Assembly: GCA_013400115.1 (NCBI GenBank)
Contig: VXBP01004150.1
Span: forward strand, 1-64,000
Reading direction: 5' to 3'
DNA: 64,000 nt
DNA from: Rhinopomastus cyanomelas
Taxonomy: Eukaryota > Chordata > Aves > Bucerotiformes > Rhinopomastidae
In this document: positions 54,971 to 64,000 of the stretch, piece after piece
Position numbering within the stretch: position 1 is the first letter of the stretch
Layout of the letters: the number at the start of each line of letters is the position of its first letter
Translations under genes and position numbers: made by a program
The notes under the pieces: model-generated
What the model was told of the DNA's origin: nothing
What the model saw: the letters and a program-made list of their open reading frames with translations, nothing else
The model's database searches: none

Positions 54971-55297
54971 TTGAAAATAGAAAGTGATGGCTGTCTCAAT
55001 GTGGGAGCTTTTTGAAGAAACTTGTCACTGAAAATACTGAAATATTGGGAAAAATATGTGATACTGTGCTATAAGAATATAATTTTTTTAACTTTCCTGA
55101 CGAATTTACATGTGAAAGAAAAATTGACCACCTTTTATTCAGAAACATCAACAGGAAAATATTAGATATTTCCAAATGTTCTTTTAGCCAAAATGTTTCT
55201 ATTGGTTGTGATCACACTTAGTGAATAACTCACACCTCTCTGCAACTGCATCTTGGATTTTAGTGCTGTATTTTTTTTCCTAATGAATGTAAACAAC
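54971..55297. other. Unassigned AT-rich sequence
   Basis: May include more of the ancient LINE, too diverged to call. Confidence 0.35.
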
Positions 55298-55384
55298 GAT
55301 CTAGGGGATTCTGCTGTGGTGGGGGGATTGGACTAGATGATTTTTCAAGGTCCCTTCCCATCACTAATGTTCTGTCATTCTGTG
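55298..55384 (+). mobile_element. CR1 3' terminus, type B
   Basis: GATCTAGGGGATTCTGCTGT, GGATTGGACTAGATGATTTT, CAAGGTCCCTTCCCATCACT, tail. Confidence 0.92.
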
Positions 55385-55944
55385 AACTATTCATCTTTGT
55401 TCCTTCCTTCTCATTGGTTTGAAGGCTACTAAATTTATTGTGGCCTTTTGAAATAGAAAGGAGTAAGAGAATAAAGGAAGTCTGCAGATGTAAACAGTGT
55501 ACTATCAAGTTGTATTTATGAGAAATAAAGTCTCCATGTGATGTGAACACTGCTTATGAATGTTAACTTATAGAAAAGCAGTAAAGCACAGCACTCGAAG
55601 ACATTAAGATCTTAATTGTCCAGACAGAAAGTATAAGAATGTCCAAGAGCTAACACTGAGAGAATTACTGGAAACTATACCCAGTGGTCTACCAGTGGCA
55701 GCTGCAGTGGATCTGCTCACTAGCTGACATGGTGGATTCCCTGCTATTTAGAATGTAGAAGGCAAGACTAAATGCCTTTTAAAAAGTTGTTGTTTGGGAA
55801 AAAATAAGTCAGTTAGAAGACTATATAGGTACTAGATCATAACTGCCTGCCTTTTTATTCATAGAACCCAGAAAATAAAATAAAACTAAATCTTTAAAAC
55901 AAAGGAAACAAAAAGAAAAAAAAAATTAAAAGGAAAAGAAAAAA
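55385..55944. other. Single-copy stretch ending A-rich
   Basis: No gene. The last 80 bp are A-rich (AAAAAGAAAAAAAAAATT-like) and lead into the next CR1. Confidence 0.45.
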
Positions 55945-56100
55945 GTTATGGAAGTCCCCTCCCTGGAAGCGTTCAGGGCTGGATTGGATGGGGGTCTAGG
56001 CAGCCTGGTCTGGTGACAGGTGTTCCTGCTTATGCATGAGGGTTGGAGCTTGATGATCTTTGAAGTCCCTTCGAACTCTGGCAATCCTATGATTCTATGA
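55945..56100 (+). mobile_element. CR1 3' end, type D, within a purine tract
   Basis: GTCCCCTCCCTGGAAGCGTT, GGTTGGAGCTTGATGATCTT, ATCCTATGATTCTATGA. A/G-rich DNA lies on both sides, so it landed in, or seeded, the purine repeat. Confidence 0.9.
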
Positions 56101-56102
56101 AG

Positions 56103-56435
56103 AAGGAAAAGGAAAAATGTAGAAAAAAGAAAAGAAAAAGTAAAGAAAGATAAAAGAAAAAAGAAAAAGGGAAAAGAAGAAGAAAAAGAAAAGGGGAAAA
56201 AAAGAAAAAGAAAAAAGAAAAAAGAAAAAGAAAAAGAAAAAGAAAAAGAAAAAGAAAAAGAAAAAGAAAAAGAAAAAGAAAAAGAAAAAGAAAAAGAAAA
56301 AGAAAAAGAAAAAGAAAAAGAAAAAGAAAAAGAAAAAGAAAAAGAAAAAGGAAAGGAAAAAGGAAAAAGAAAAAGGAAAAATAAAGGAAAAAGAAAAAAA
56401 AAGAGGAAAAGAAAGATAAAGACAAAAGGAAAAAA
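56103..56435 (+). repeat. (AAAAAG)n-type purine tract
   Basis: About 330 bp of nearly pure A and G on the + strand. The core at about 56224-56350 is a near-perfect AAAAAG hexamer array of about 21 units, flanked by imperfect AAAAGG/AAAGAA variants. The long Phe/Leu/Ser reverse frames here are translations of this repeat, not proteins. Confidence 0.97.
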
Positions 56436-57569
56436 GATTTTTGAATTGATGGACTTTGTAAGTAGGTTTGAATTCACTTTTCATTACTATACCCTCAAGT
56501 CATGCTCAGATAATTCAGAATGTTTCAGATTTCTTCTTAAAGACAAAATAAAGTAATCCCTGGCTGAATGTCTGAAACTCCCTCTAGACCACATCTTAAA
56601 TTCCTATATCTTCTGCAACGTCCAGGGTAAATCCTCTCTCTCTCAGCCCCCTCCTCCAAATTTATTTTCTCTCTCATTTCTGGGCACACTCTGTTTAATT
56701 CCAAATCGTTTCTCTAACTGTATCCATGAGCACATGCACTATGCCTCCAGTTTGGTCATTTCATTATGCATGCCCAGTGCATTTGTACACATTCTCTTTA
56801 ACTTGGATCCCAGCGTGAAGCTCATTACTTCACTCTCCCTGAGCCTGACACGTTAACTTATTTTCTTGCTCCATAAGTCAGAGTGTTACGTTGATAGAAA
56901 GTGATCTACCGAAACATGGCATATTATTTATTTCTTTTGGTTTTTAAATACAAGAAAGTTCAACGTATAAGGGATCAGACATGCTGCAGTACCCCACTCC
57001 AATATTCCTTCAAACATATGAGTTACTGCCACTATCTGAAGGCATGTTTTGAATACTTGGCAAGTACCTTTATTTTTGTATAATAAAGGTATATTTTCCC
57101 TCCTGTATAAATGCTGAATTTTGGACTTGGAGGATGGCATTCTTGACAGACAAATCTCCCACCAGGGTCCAGGACTTGTACTAGTACATAGCGATGTTTT
57201 GTTTGAACCATTAGGAGATCCTCTAAGAAAGAAATTTTCGTTGTAAACTATGGCAAAATTAGAATGACAACTACCCAAACAAATATTAATTCAATATAGA
57301 TTTGAATAACTATTTACTCCCATGTTGACTTAGAGAAGCAAGGTAATTTCCTGCCCTATCTCTATTTTCTTACTGCCATATATAACTGTAGAATTCTCGT
57401 GGAAAATCAAGACTTTTCTCAAACAGTATGTCTATTAGCCACTTCTAATTCTACTTTTCTGGTGGTACTTGCTACTTTTTGTTTATTAGCAGCTTTCTTT
57501 GTGGAACTATACAGAAAAATGCCAAACAGCAACAGAGAAGTGAGTTGTTGATTGTGAAATGTTCCTGAA
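56436..57569. other. Single-copy non-coding stretch
   Basis: Nothing recognised. Confidence 0.5.
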
Positions 57570-57629
57570 AGGGGGTTGGACTCAATGATCATTTTGGGTC
57601 CCTTCCAAACCCTAACATCCTATGATCCT
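57570..57629 (+). mobile_element. CR1 3' terminus with ATCCTATG tail
   Basis: GGGGGTTGGACTCAATGATC, TTTTGGGTCCCTTCCAAACC, CATCCTATGATCCT. Same tail variant as 26529-26716. Confidence 0.88.
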
Positions 57630-57652
57630 ACTGAAAACTTCAAATGTTCTGG

Positions 57653-57677
57653 AATCATAGAACAGGTCGGAAGGGAC
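57653..57677 (-). mobile_element. CR1 tail remnant cut by the next CR1
   Basis: AATCATAGAACAGGTCGGAA then GGGACA, interrupted by a second tail at 57678. Confidence 0.6.
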
Positions 57678-58520
57678 AGAATCACAAAATCACAGAATAA
57701 TCATGTCTGGAAAGAACCTCCTAGATCACAGAGTCCAACCATACCAACAACAACACAAAACCTAAATACCTGGCTGATTGACAACCACAAACTAATGCCC
57801 TCTGTGTCTGCCACTATAGCAGGGTGTGAAGCACCATGTCTACATGTTTCTTAAATATCTCCTGGGATGGCGACTCAACCACCACTGTGGGAAGACCCTT
57901 CCAGTGCCTGACCACTCTCTGTAAAGAATTTCTTGCTAAGATCCAGTGCAAACCTCCTCTGCCTCAACTTCAGACCGTTTCTCGTTAATTACTAAGGAGA
58001 AAGGCCAACACTAACTTCTCTACAGGCTCCTTTCAGGGAGTTGTAGAGGGCAATGAGGTTCCCCCTCAGCCTTCTCCAAACTAAACCTGCCCAGCTCCTT
58101 CAGCCCACTCATACAACATGTTCTCCAAACCCCTCATGAGCTTGGTAGCTCTTCTCTGGACAAGTTCCAGCATCTCAATGTCTTTGCTATAATGAGGAGC
58201 CCAGAACTGAACAGAGTACTTGAAATGAGACCTCACAAGGGCGGAGTACAATGGCAGGATAACTTCCCTTCTCCTGCTGACACTATTCCTGATCCAGGCC
58301 AGGATCTTGTTGGCCTTCTTGGTCACCTGGACACACTTCTGGCTCATAGAAAGCTGGCTGTCTACCAACACCTCCCGGTCTTTTTCTGCTGGACAGCTTT
58401 CCAGCCACTCATCCTCAAGCCCATACTGTTGCCTAGGGTTGTTGTGACAGAAACACAGGACCCGGCACTTGGCCTTATTGTACCTCACACAATGGGCTTC
58501 AACCTCTTCGGCCCATTGAC
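57678..58520 (-). mobile_element. CR1 3' fragment, about 845 bp, longest ORF2 C-terminal frame
   Basis: The reverse frame 58081-58488 (135 codons) is open and reads, in order, NKAKCRVLCF, NNPRQQYGLEDEWLES, LVDSQLSMSQKCVQVTKKAN, LPLYSALVRSHFKYSVQFWA and LVQRRATKLMRGLENM. This is the CR1 ORF2 region downstream of the RT. The frame then breaks, and the last part (57678-58080) continues in other frames to the tail. It is the best-preserved CR1 coding stretch here but covers only a fraction of ORF2. Confidence 0.95.
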
Positions 58521-58969
58521 TTTAGAGTATGACCTATGTGCATTGCAAATGTTATCACCTCCCAATGATGTCTCCATCATGGGCAGTAGTGTGCTCTGAG
58601 GCATGATCTTATGACAAGCATACCCTGCTGAGCATCTGAGTGGAACCCAAACCTAGTCATAGTCTCCTAGTCCAAGACACTTTATCTGTAGTAGCCCAAA
58701 CTCACAGGGATGATGGAGATTCTCACTGATGAAGGCAGTGTTAATGGGAATTTCTGTTGATTAAGAATTTCTCGTGAGATCTGGGCTAGATGTAGCCCAA
58801 ATTGCTGTCACTCTGCTTTAGCCACTTTTTAAAGTCTTGTTCAGTTTGAACAATAATTTTCTACAGAGCAGCCTCACTCTGTCCTTTTGTTTTGTGACCA
58901 TCAAGTGGATCTTCTACCAGTGAACATCATCCATTTCATCACTTTACTTAGTGTCCTGAGTGAGTGGAC
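58521..58969. other. Unassigned sequence
   Basis: Nothing recognised. Confidence 0.45.
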
Positions 58970-59635
58970 TGGAGAGCATCGTGGTAGAGAAGGACCTGGA
59001 AGGACTGGGTGACAACCATCTGAACAGGGTGCCCAGGTGGTCTGGAAGGCCAATGGCATCCTGGCTTGGATCAACAATAGTGTGGCCAGCAGGGCTGGGG
59101 ATGTCATTCTCCCCCTGGACTGAGCACTGAGGAGGCCTCCCTTCCAGTACTGGGGGCAGTTCTGGGCCACTCCAAGAATGAGATGGAAGGGCTAGAGCAG
59201 GTCTGTAGGAGCAACGAGGCTGGGGAAGGGGCTGGAGGAGAAGACTGATGAGGAAAGGCTGAGGGAGCTGGGGATGTTGAGCCCAGAGAAGACAAGACTC
59301 AGGGGGGGACCTTCTCCCTCTCTCCAGCTACCTGAAGGGAAGTTGTAGTCAGGTAGGGGTCAGGCTCTTCTCCCAGGCAACCAGCACCAGGGCCTGAAGT
59401 TTCCAAGGGAGGGGTAAGTTGGATATTAGGAACCCTTTCCTCCCAGAAAGAGTGATCAGAGCCTGGACTGAACTGCTCAGGGCAGTGATGGAGTCCCCAT
59501 CCCTGGAGGTGTTGAAGGACAGGCTGGCTGTGGCCCTTAGTGCCCTGGTGTGGCCACTGGACTGATGTTAGGTCCTGGGCAGGGCTGGATGAGCTCAGAG
59601 GGCTTTTCCAGCCTCAATCATTCTGTGATTCTATT
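58970..59635 (+). mobile_element. CR1 3' fragment, GC-rich variant, about 665 bp
   Basis: AGAGAAGGACCTGGAAGGAC, GGCCAATGGCATCCTGGCTT, AGGAAAGGCTGAGGGAGCTG, to TTTTCCAGCCTCAATCATTC and a short tail. More GC-rich than other copies and distinct near the 3' end (GGGCAGGGCTGGATGAGCTC), so probably another subfamily. Confidence 0.92.
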
Positions 59636-61349
59636 TTTCTGGAGTCTTTTTGTTCTTTCCCTAGCAAGGACAAGGATCACCACATGATACCATGTGTGTT
59701 ACGCCACGTAGTGATTAACCCCCAAGAGATAGCCTGGGACTGGAAATGATGAAAAGTGTACTCCAAGCTGACAAACACTGTGCACGCGTTAAAACGTGGC
59801 TGTGAGTTTCCAGATACACACCTGAGGAAAAAAAAATAAAAGATAGATGCATGTTGATTTATTTAACAGGTTGTCCAGCCTACGTGTAAAATCTTTGTGA
59901 CAGCACAGTACATCACGGCATCCTGCAGCTATCCCTCAGCTTGCTCGTCAGCTACTGGGAAATGCACTGTCCGTGCTCATTAATGCCTTCTCTTTCCAAG
60001 TTGTCTTCCTTTTGTGAAAACAAAAAATAATCAGGCATAAAATCCTTTGTCAGGTTTATTCCCTTGAATATAACTTAATACTTTCATCTTTTGCACATGC
60101 TCTGAGATGTTTCCTCTGTGCATCTTTGCATCGCTGTGCAGGCAGTCAAATCTTGGAGTCAGGGAAGTCCCTTTTCTGATACTGGGCTTTTTATTTTTTG
60201 CTGGATAAATAAGGATGCTGAGAGATGTAAACACAGTATAGCCAAACCAAAACTGATTAAAACTCCCGATTAAAGGGTTTTCACATGGAAAACCTGTGTT
60301 TGGGGCCAACTCATCTGATTTGCTTCACCTGACATAAAGCAAATGAACAGCAATTAAGCCTCGGCATCAGAGAAGTATCTCCAGATCTGCTGAGAACTTG
60401 GCTAAAAGTTATGCAATTCAAAATAAGATTAGAAAAAAAGAATTACAGTGGCTTTAAGCCAGATGGAAATGAGTTTCGGAAATGTCTGTTTTTAACAATA
60501 TTTTCCCAGTTTTCACTGGCTTTTGTCATCTGCTTAGTATATTTGTTGTCTGAAAACCTTTGAAAGAAAAATGTGGAAACTTTCCATCCCTGGTTTTCTC
60601 TTAAAAGTGAAAAATAATTTAAAAAGAGGTGCTTCTCCTAGGTGTTGTCTTGGTCCCTAACTTGCACTGAACCCAGCTCTTGCGGAATGCGTTCATCCTT
60701 GTCACAAGGTACTGGACAGGAGGGAGATACTGAAGAAAAATACAAAGAGGAGAGAAAAGAGACTGTGCTACTCCATAAAGCAGGCAGAAAATACATCTGT
60801 TTGCCAACTGCTACCTCCCACATCCTCACCCAGGCACTTCCCAGGCCCTGGGGGCTCCTGTACGATGAAAGTGGCCTTACTAGTGCATATGTGCACGAGT
60901 CTAATAAAACTTTGTCCGACTGCACCGGCCCCAGGCAGAGTCATGGGCATAGCTGGAAGCTGTACGCAGCATAACAAGTGTAAAATTCCACATTAGAGCT
61001 GAAGTCACAGCACAGCTGCAGTTTATCTGCGTGGTAGTGCAGAGCTCCTCATAAAGGTCTCATGTCGAAGAGCAGAGTGTTTTTCACATGCCGTGAATCA
61101 TGCCCAGAGGGATGTTCTCATCATGGGCTAGTGATGGCTGCAAAGGCATTTGTGAAAACAATCGTGTTATAGATATGGACCAATTGCCCATGAAAGGAGC
61201 AGGAACTCAACACCCAGGCCACGGCAGACAGCTCACTTCACTGCTTCACCGCTGTTGGGTGGTATCTGATGCTTCAACACGGAATTCCTGTTTCTTCCAG
61301 CTGAGGGAAAATTAACAGGTCAGTTCACAGCAAAGATGCTTTGGACACA
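59636..61349. other. Single-copy non-coding stretch
   Basis: No gene. Frames of up to 110 codons (60642-60974) show no domain. About 59990-60580 is complex AT-rich sequence. Confidence 0.45.
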
Positions 61350-61576
61350 GAAGGAAAATCTTCCTAATGCCAACTATCAGCCGCCGGAATAATTTCCCCT
61401 GGGAAACGATGGATTCACAGACACTGAATGCTTTTAAGATTGAGATGGAAAGGGTGCTGGCTCATCTCATCCATACAGTAGTTTTGCAAAAGAAAGTTGC
61501 ATCAGATGATCCTTGAGGTAACTTCCAAGCCAGTGTTCTATGAATCTATCGTTCTGTCATTCTATGCATCTGGCAT
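61350..61576 (+). mobile_element. Old CR1 3' end, diverged
   Basis: AATAATTTCCCCTGGGAAAC, CACTGAATGCTTTTAAGATT, GAGATGGAAAGGGTGCTGGC, CATCAGATGATCCTTGAGGT, then degenerate TTCTATGAATCTATCG tail units. The body differs from types A-D, an older CR1 lineage. Confidence 0.72.
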
Positions 61577-61691
61577 TCCATGATTTTATCTTTCTATGCT
61601 TGTTGAACGGGCCCCATCACAGCTTCCCTCCTTATTGGCAACGGAAGTTTATGAGACAAAACGTGCTCAGAGATGACCATACTGAGTTTTC

Positions 61692-61818
61692 ACAGAATCA
61701 CAGAACACCAGAGATTGGAGGGCACCACAGAAAGTCATCCAGTCCAATCCCCCTGCTACAACAGAATCCTCTAGGTCAAGTCACATGAGAATATCTCCAG
61801 GCTGGTTTCAAACTCATC
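61692..61818 (-). mobile_element. CR1 3' end, type B
   Basis: CACAGAATCACAGAACACCA, GATTGGAGGGCACC, CAATCCCCCTGCTACAACAG, to CTGGTTTCAAACTCATC. Confidence 0.88.
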
Positions 61819-61910
61819 TTCCATTTAAAGAATGGAAAACTCACATTCCTACCAGAAAGCATCTTACATTTCAGCTTATTGATAGTGTAACTGGTTATCT
61901 AGTGGTGATT

Positions 61911-61986
61911 GTGTTAGATACTAGGATAAAGGTTGGACTCGATGACCCTGGAGGTCCTTTCCAGCCATGATGATTCTGTGATTCTC
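61911..61986 (+). mobile_element. CR1 3' terminus, type A
   Basis: TGTTAGATACTAGGATAAAG, GGTTGGACTCGATGACCCTG, GGTCCTTTCCAGCCATGATG and tail. The only clear forward type A copy. Confidence 0.92.
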
Positions 61987-62500
61987 TTTTTGTCCGTAGA
62001 TCTATTAAAACTACCTCAGTCCACAGTCGCAGTGCTGAGAGGTAGGAAGAAAACAAGTGAAACTCATTGCCATGCTGCTTCAATATGTATTTATACCCTG
62101 TTCTGTTTATGGCTCAGGAGAGAGGAAAGAGAGTATTTTGCTTTCCTGACACATGCTGTGAAGTCTGTGAAGATTTATCTATCTAAACTTCTATTTTATC
62201 ACCAGGCTGTTAATTAAATTGCCCATTCATATGCAATTGAGATGTCCTTTCCAAGTAGTTAGAAGTATATGGTTTTCTTACTGGTTCCACATTATATCTG
62301 CCAGCTCTCTGAGGATCTCTTGTCATTCCTGGGACACTTCAAGTGGCACTAGGCACTAAAAGAGGCTGAAGGTCTGGTTGGTGCAGTAATTAAAGCTTGC
62401 AGAGTTAGTCACTTCCATCAGGCTGAACTGTAGTGTAACTGACCTTAAAAATGACCAGTGTCTCCTTTAATTAAAAAGAAGTCCAACAGGATGCCTCTGT
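61987..62500. other. Single-copy non-coding stretch
   Basis: Nothing recognised. Confidence 0.45.
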
Positions 62501-62690
62501 GAGTCCAGAAGAGGTCACAGAAATGATCATAGGGCTAGAGCACCATTCTTACAAAGACGGGGTGAGACAGTTGAGTTTTTTCAGTTTGAAGATGAGGAGA
62601 CTCTAGCCCGGAACCTTATAGTGACCATCCAGTCCCTGAAAGGGGCTTGTCAGAAAGCTGGGGAAGACTGTTCACAAGGGCAGAAGGTGT
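62501..62690 (+). mobile_element. CR1 fragment, 3' end replaced by the next CR1
   Basis: GAGTCCAGAAGAGGTCACAG, GATCATAGGGCTAGAGCACC, GTCCCTGAAAGGGGCTTGTC, AAAGCTGGGGAAGACTGTTC. Stops without a tail about 20 bp before another CR1 starts. Confidence 0.82.
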
Positions 62691-62710
62691 TGGTTGACAG
62701 CAGCTGAAGT

Positions 62711-63332
62711 TGAGCCAGCAGTCTGCCCAGGTGGACGAGAAGACCAGTAGTATACCAGCTTGTATCAGCAATAGTGTGGCCAGTAGGGTAGGGCAGGCAT
62801 TGTAATGAACACTGACGAGGTCACACCTCAAATCCAGTGTTGAGTTCTGGGCTAATCCCTCCAAGAAGGACACTGAGGTGCTGAGATATGTCTTGAGACA
62901 GGCAACAAAGCTAGAAAAGGGTCTGAGGCACGAGTGTTCTGGGAAGGAACTGAGAAATGCGTGTATGGGTGTTTATCTGGAGAGAAAGGAGGGTCAGGGA
63001 GACCTTCTTGTTCTCTACAGCTCCCTGAAAGGGTAGAAACAAAGTGGGGGGTCAATCTCTTCTCCCTAGGAACAAGTGAGATGGCCTCAATTAGTGCCAA
63101 GGAAAGTTTAGGTTGCTCATGAGGAAGAATTTCTTCCCCAAAAGGGCTGTCAAGACCTGCAGAGTCTGCTCAGGCCAGTAGTGGATTCCCCATCTCTGTA
63201 GGAGTTTAAAAGCCATTGAGACATGGTGCTGAGGGACATGGCTTAGTGTCAGCTCGGCAGTGATGGGTTAACTAGTGGACTGAGTGATCTTAAAGGTCTT
63301 TTCTAGTCTAAATTATTCTATCATTCTATGAT
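62711..63332 (+). mobile_element. CR1 3' fragment, about 620 bp
   Basis: TGAGCCAGCAGTCTGCCCAG, GAGTTCTGGGCTAATCCCTC, GAAGAATTTCTTCCCCAAAA, GTGATCTTAAAGGTCTTTTC, then ATTCTATCATTCTATG tail. Its start at the AGCCAGCAG position is the same as for the copies at 32978 and 37683. Confidence 0.92.
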
Positions 63333-64000
63333 TTGTTGTTTTGTGACTGCAACATTTATCACCTCAAAAGATGAAGCCCTTTAGTTTGATAAAAATAATT
63401 AACGATCTTTTAACAGCTTTGAAATCCTTTCAGCTGCTGAGCCCTCAGATCCAGAGCTCTTTTTCACTCCACCCTATTCCTGCATTCATGACCAAAGCTG
63501 AACCAAGTGGTGGAAGCTAGAATACATTTGTAATGGGATTAATGGAGTTTTTAATGGATAATTTATGGATGATCAAATGCATTCAGATAGGACTCTGAAC
63601 CAAAATGTTCTAGCAGACATATTTAAAGGAAAATAATAATGACAAAAAACTTTCATTTCCATTTATAATCTACCTTTGCTTGACCTTAATTCAGTTAGTT
63701 TATGCAATATTCATAGTGCCAAAAAATCCTTCCTATATCTTTTTTAAATAGTCCCACTGTATAGTAAAAGGAAATAGCAATAATGAATAGAGTCTTTTGA
63801 AATATTCATAAGGAAATTCAAAGGGCTTAGAACCTGATCTTTTTCCATTTCTTCAATTTTGCAAAATTGTTCTGGTTTGGCAGAATTTCCTGTTATTTAT
63901 CTTAAGGGGCTTTTTTTTTTCCATTCAAAAAAATAAGAAAACTTTCATTCTCATCTGTGTTTTTGAACTTAACTAGATGACGATCAGTTTTCGTGTCACA
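63333..64000. other. Single-copy AT-rich stretch to the window end
   Basis: Nothing recognised. Confidence 0.5.

Noticed and set aside
55926..56484. Phe/Ser/Leu-rich reverse frames up to 183 codons, resembling membrane proteins
   Set aside because: They are translations of the AAAAAG purine repeat in three frames.
1..64000. Endogenous retrovirus or LTR element
   Set aside because: I found no primer-binding site, polypurine tract with paired LTRs, or gag/pol/env-like reading frame. All recognised retroelement sequence is LINE-type or tRNA-derived.
1..64000. CRISPR array, operon or prokaryotic defence system
   Set aside because: The interspersed repeats are CR1 tails, not spaced direct repeats, and the sequence is clearly vertebrate nuclear DNA.

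Overview
This window looks like bird nuclear DNA with no recognisable protein-coding gene. The reason is the sheer number of CR1 LINE retrotransposon copies: I count about 65 pieces on both strands, nearly all 5'-truncated and ending in the CR1 3' tail (8-bp repeats of the ATTCTATG or ATTCTGTG kind). By my boundaries they cover between a quarter and a third of the window. That load is far above the usual avian level and recalls lineages with CR1 expansion such as woodpeckers and relatives (Piciformes) or hornbills and hoopoes (inference only). Nothing here is prokaryotic: no operons, CRISPR array or compact coding. The short open frames are either CR1 ORF2 remnants or chance frames in AT-rich DNA.

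Informal CR1 classes used below, by the sense-strand sequence before the tail. Type A reads GGTCCTTTCCAGCCATGATG. Type B reads TCGAGGTCCCTTCCAATCCC and is the most numerous. Type C reads GTCTTTTCCAACCTGAATGA. Type D reads AAGGTCCCTTCCAACCC with variants. '+' means the CR1 sense strand is the given strand. These are my own labels, not database subfamilies.

Layout. 1-1.8 kb: an old CR1 carrying endonuclease/reverse-transcriptase sequence, cut by later CR1 insertions, one of them itself nested. 1.8-16.6 kb: mostly single-copy sequence with scattered CR1 copies, a CpG-retaining patch near 5.4 kb and a (GGGTA)n tract at 7.3 kb. 16.6-44.8 kb: dense CR1 in both orientations, including nested copies, one copy with an unusually long target-site duplication (28.4-28.9 kb), a perfect hairpin at 36.4 kb, and a possible non-coding regulatory block near 29.6-30.0 kb. 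44.8-46.4 kb: a 1.6-kb A-rich degenerate array. 47.7-48.2 kb: a fragment like CR1 ORF1 joined directly to a CR1 tail. 50.4-52.1 kb: a nested CR1 pair with an assembly gap, then the most notable object, a tRNA-Lys-like head fused to a CR1 3' end (a candidate CR1-mobilised SINE). 54.2-55.0 kb: a much older CR1/L3-type reverse-transcriptase relic. 56.1-56.4 kb: a long (AAAAAG)n tract. 57.6-63.3 kb: more CR1, including the best-preserved ORF2 C-terminal reading frame.

Assembly. Two long N runs (39,728-40,250 and 50,713-51,404) and three single Ns (1,354, 10,332, 41,108) are present. All three single Ns fall at CR1 junctions, so joins there should be treated with caution. No gene network can be described. 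What the window records is successive waves of CR1 activity, with type B the latest that I can order by nesting.
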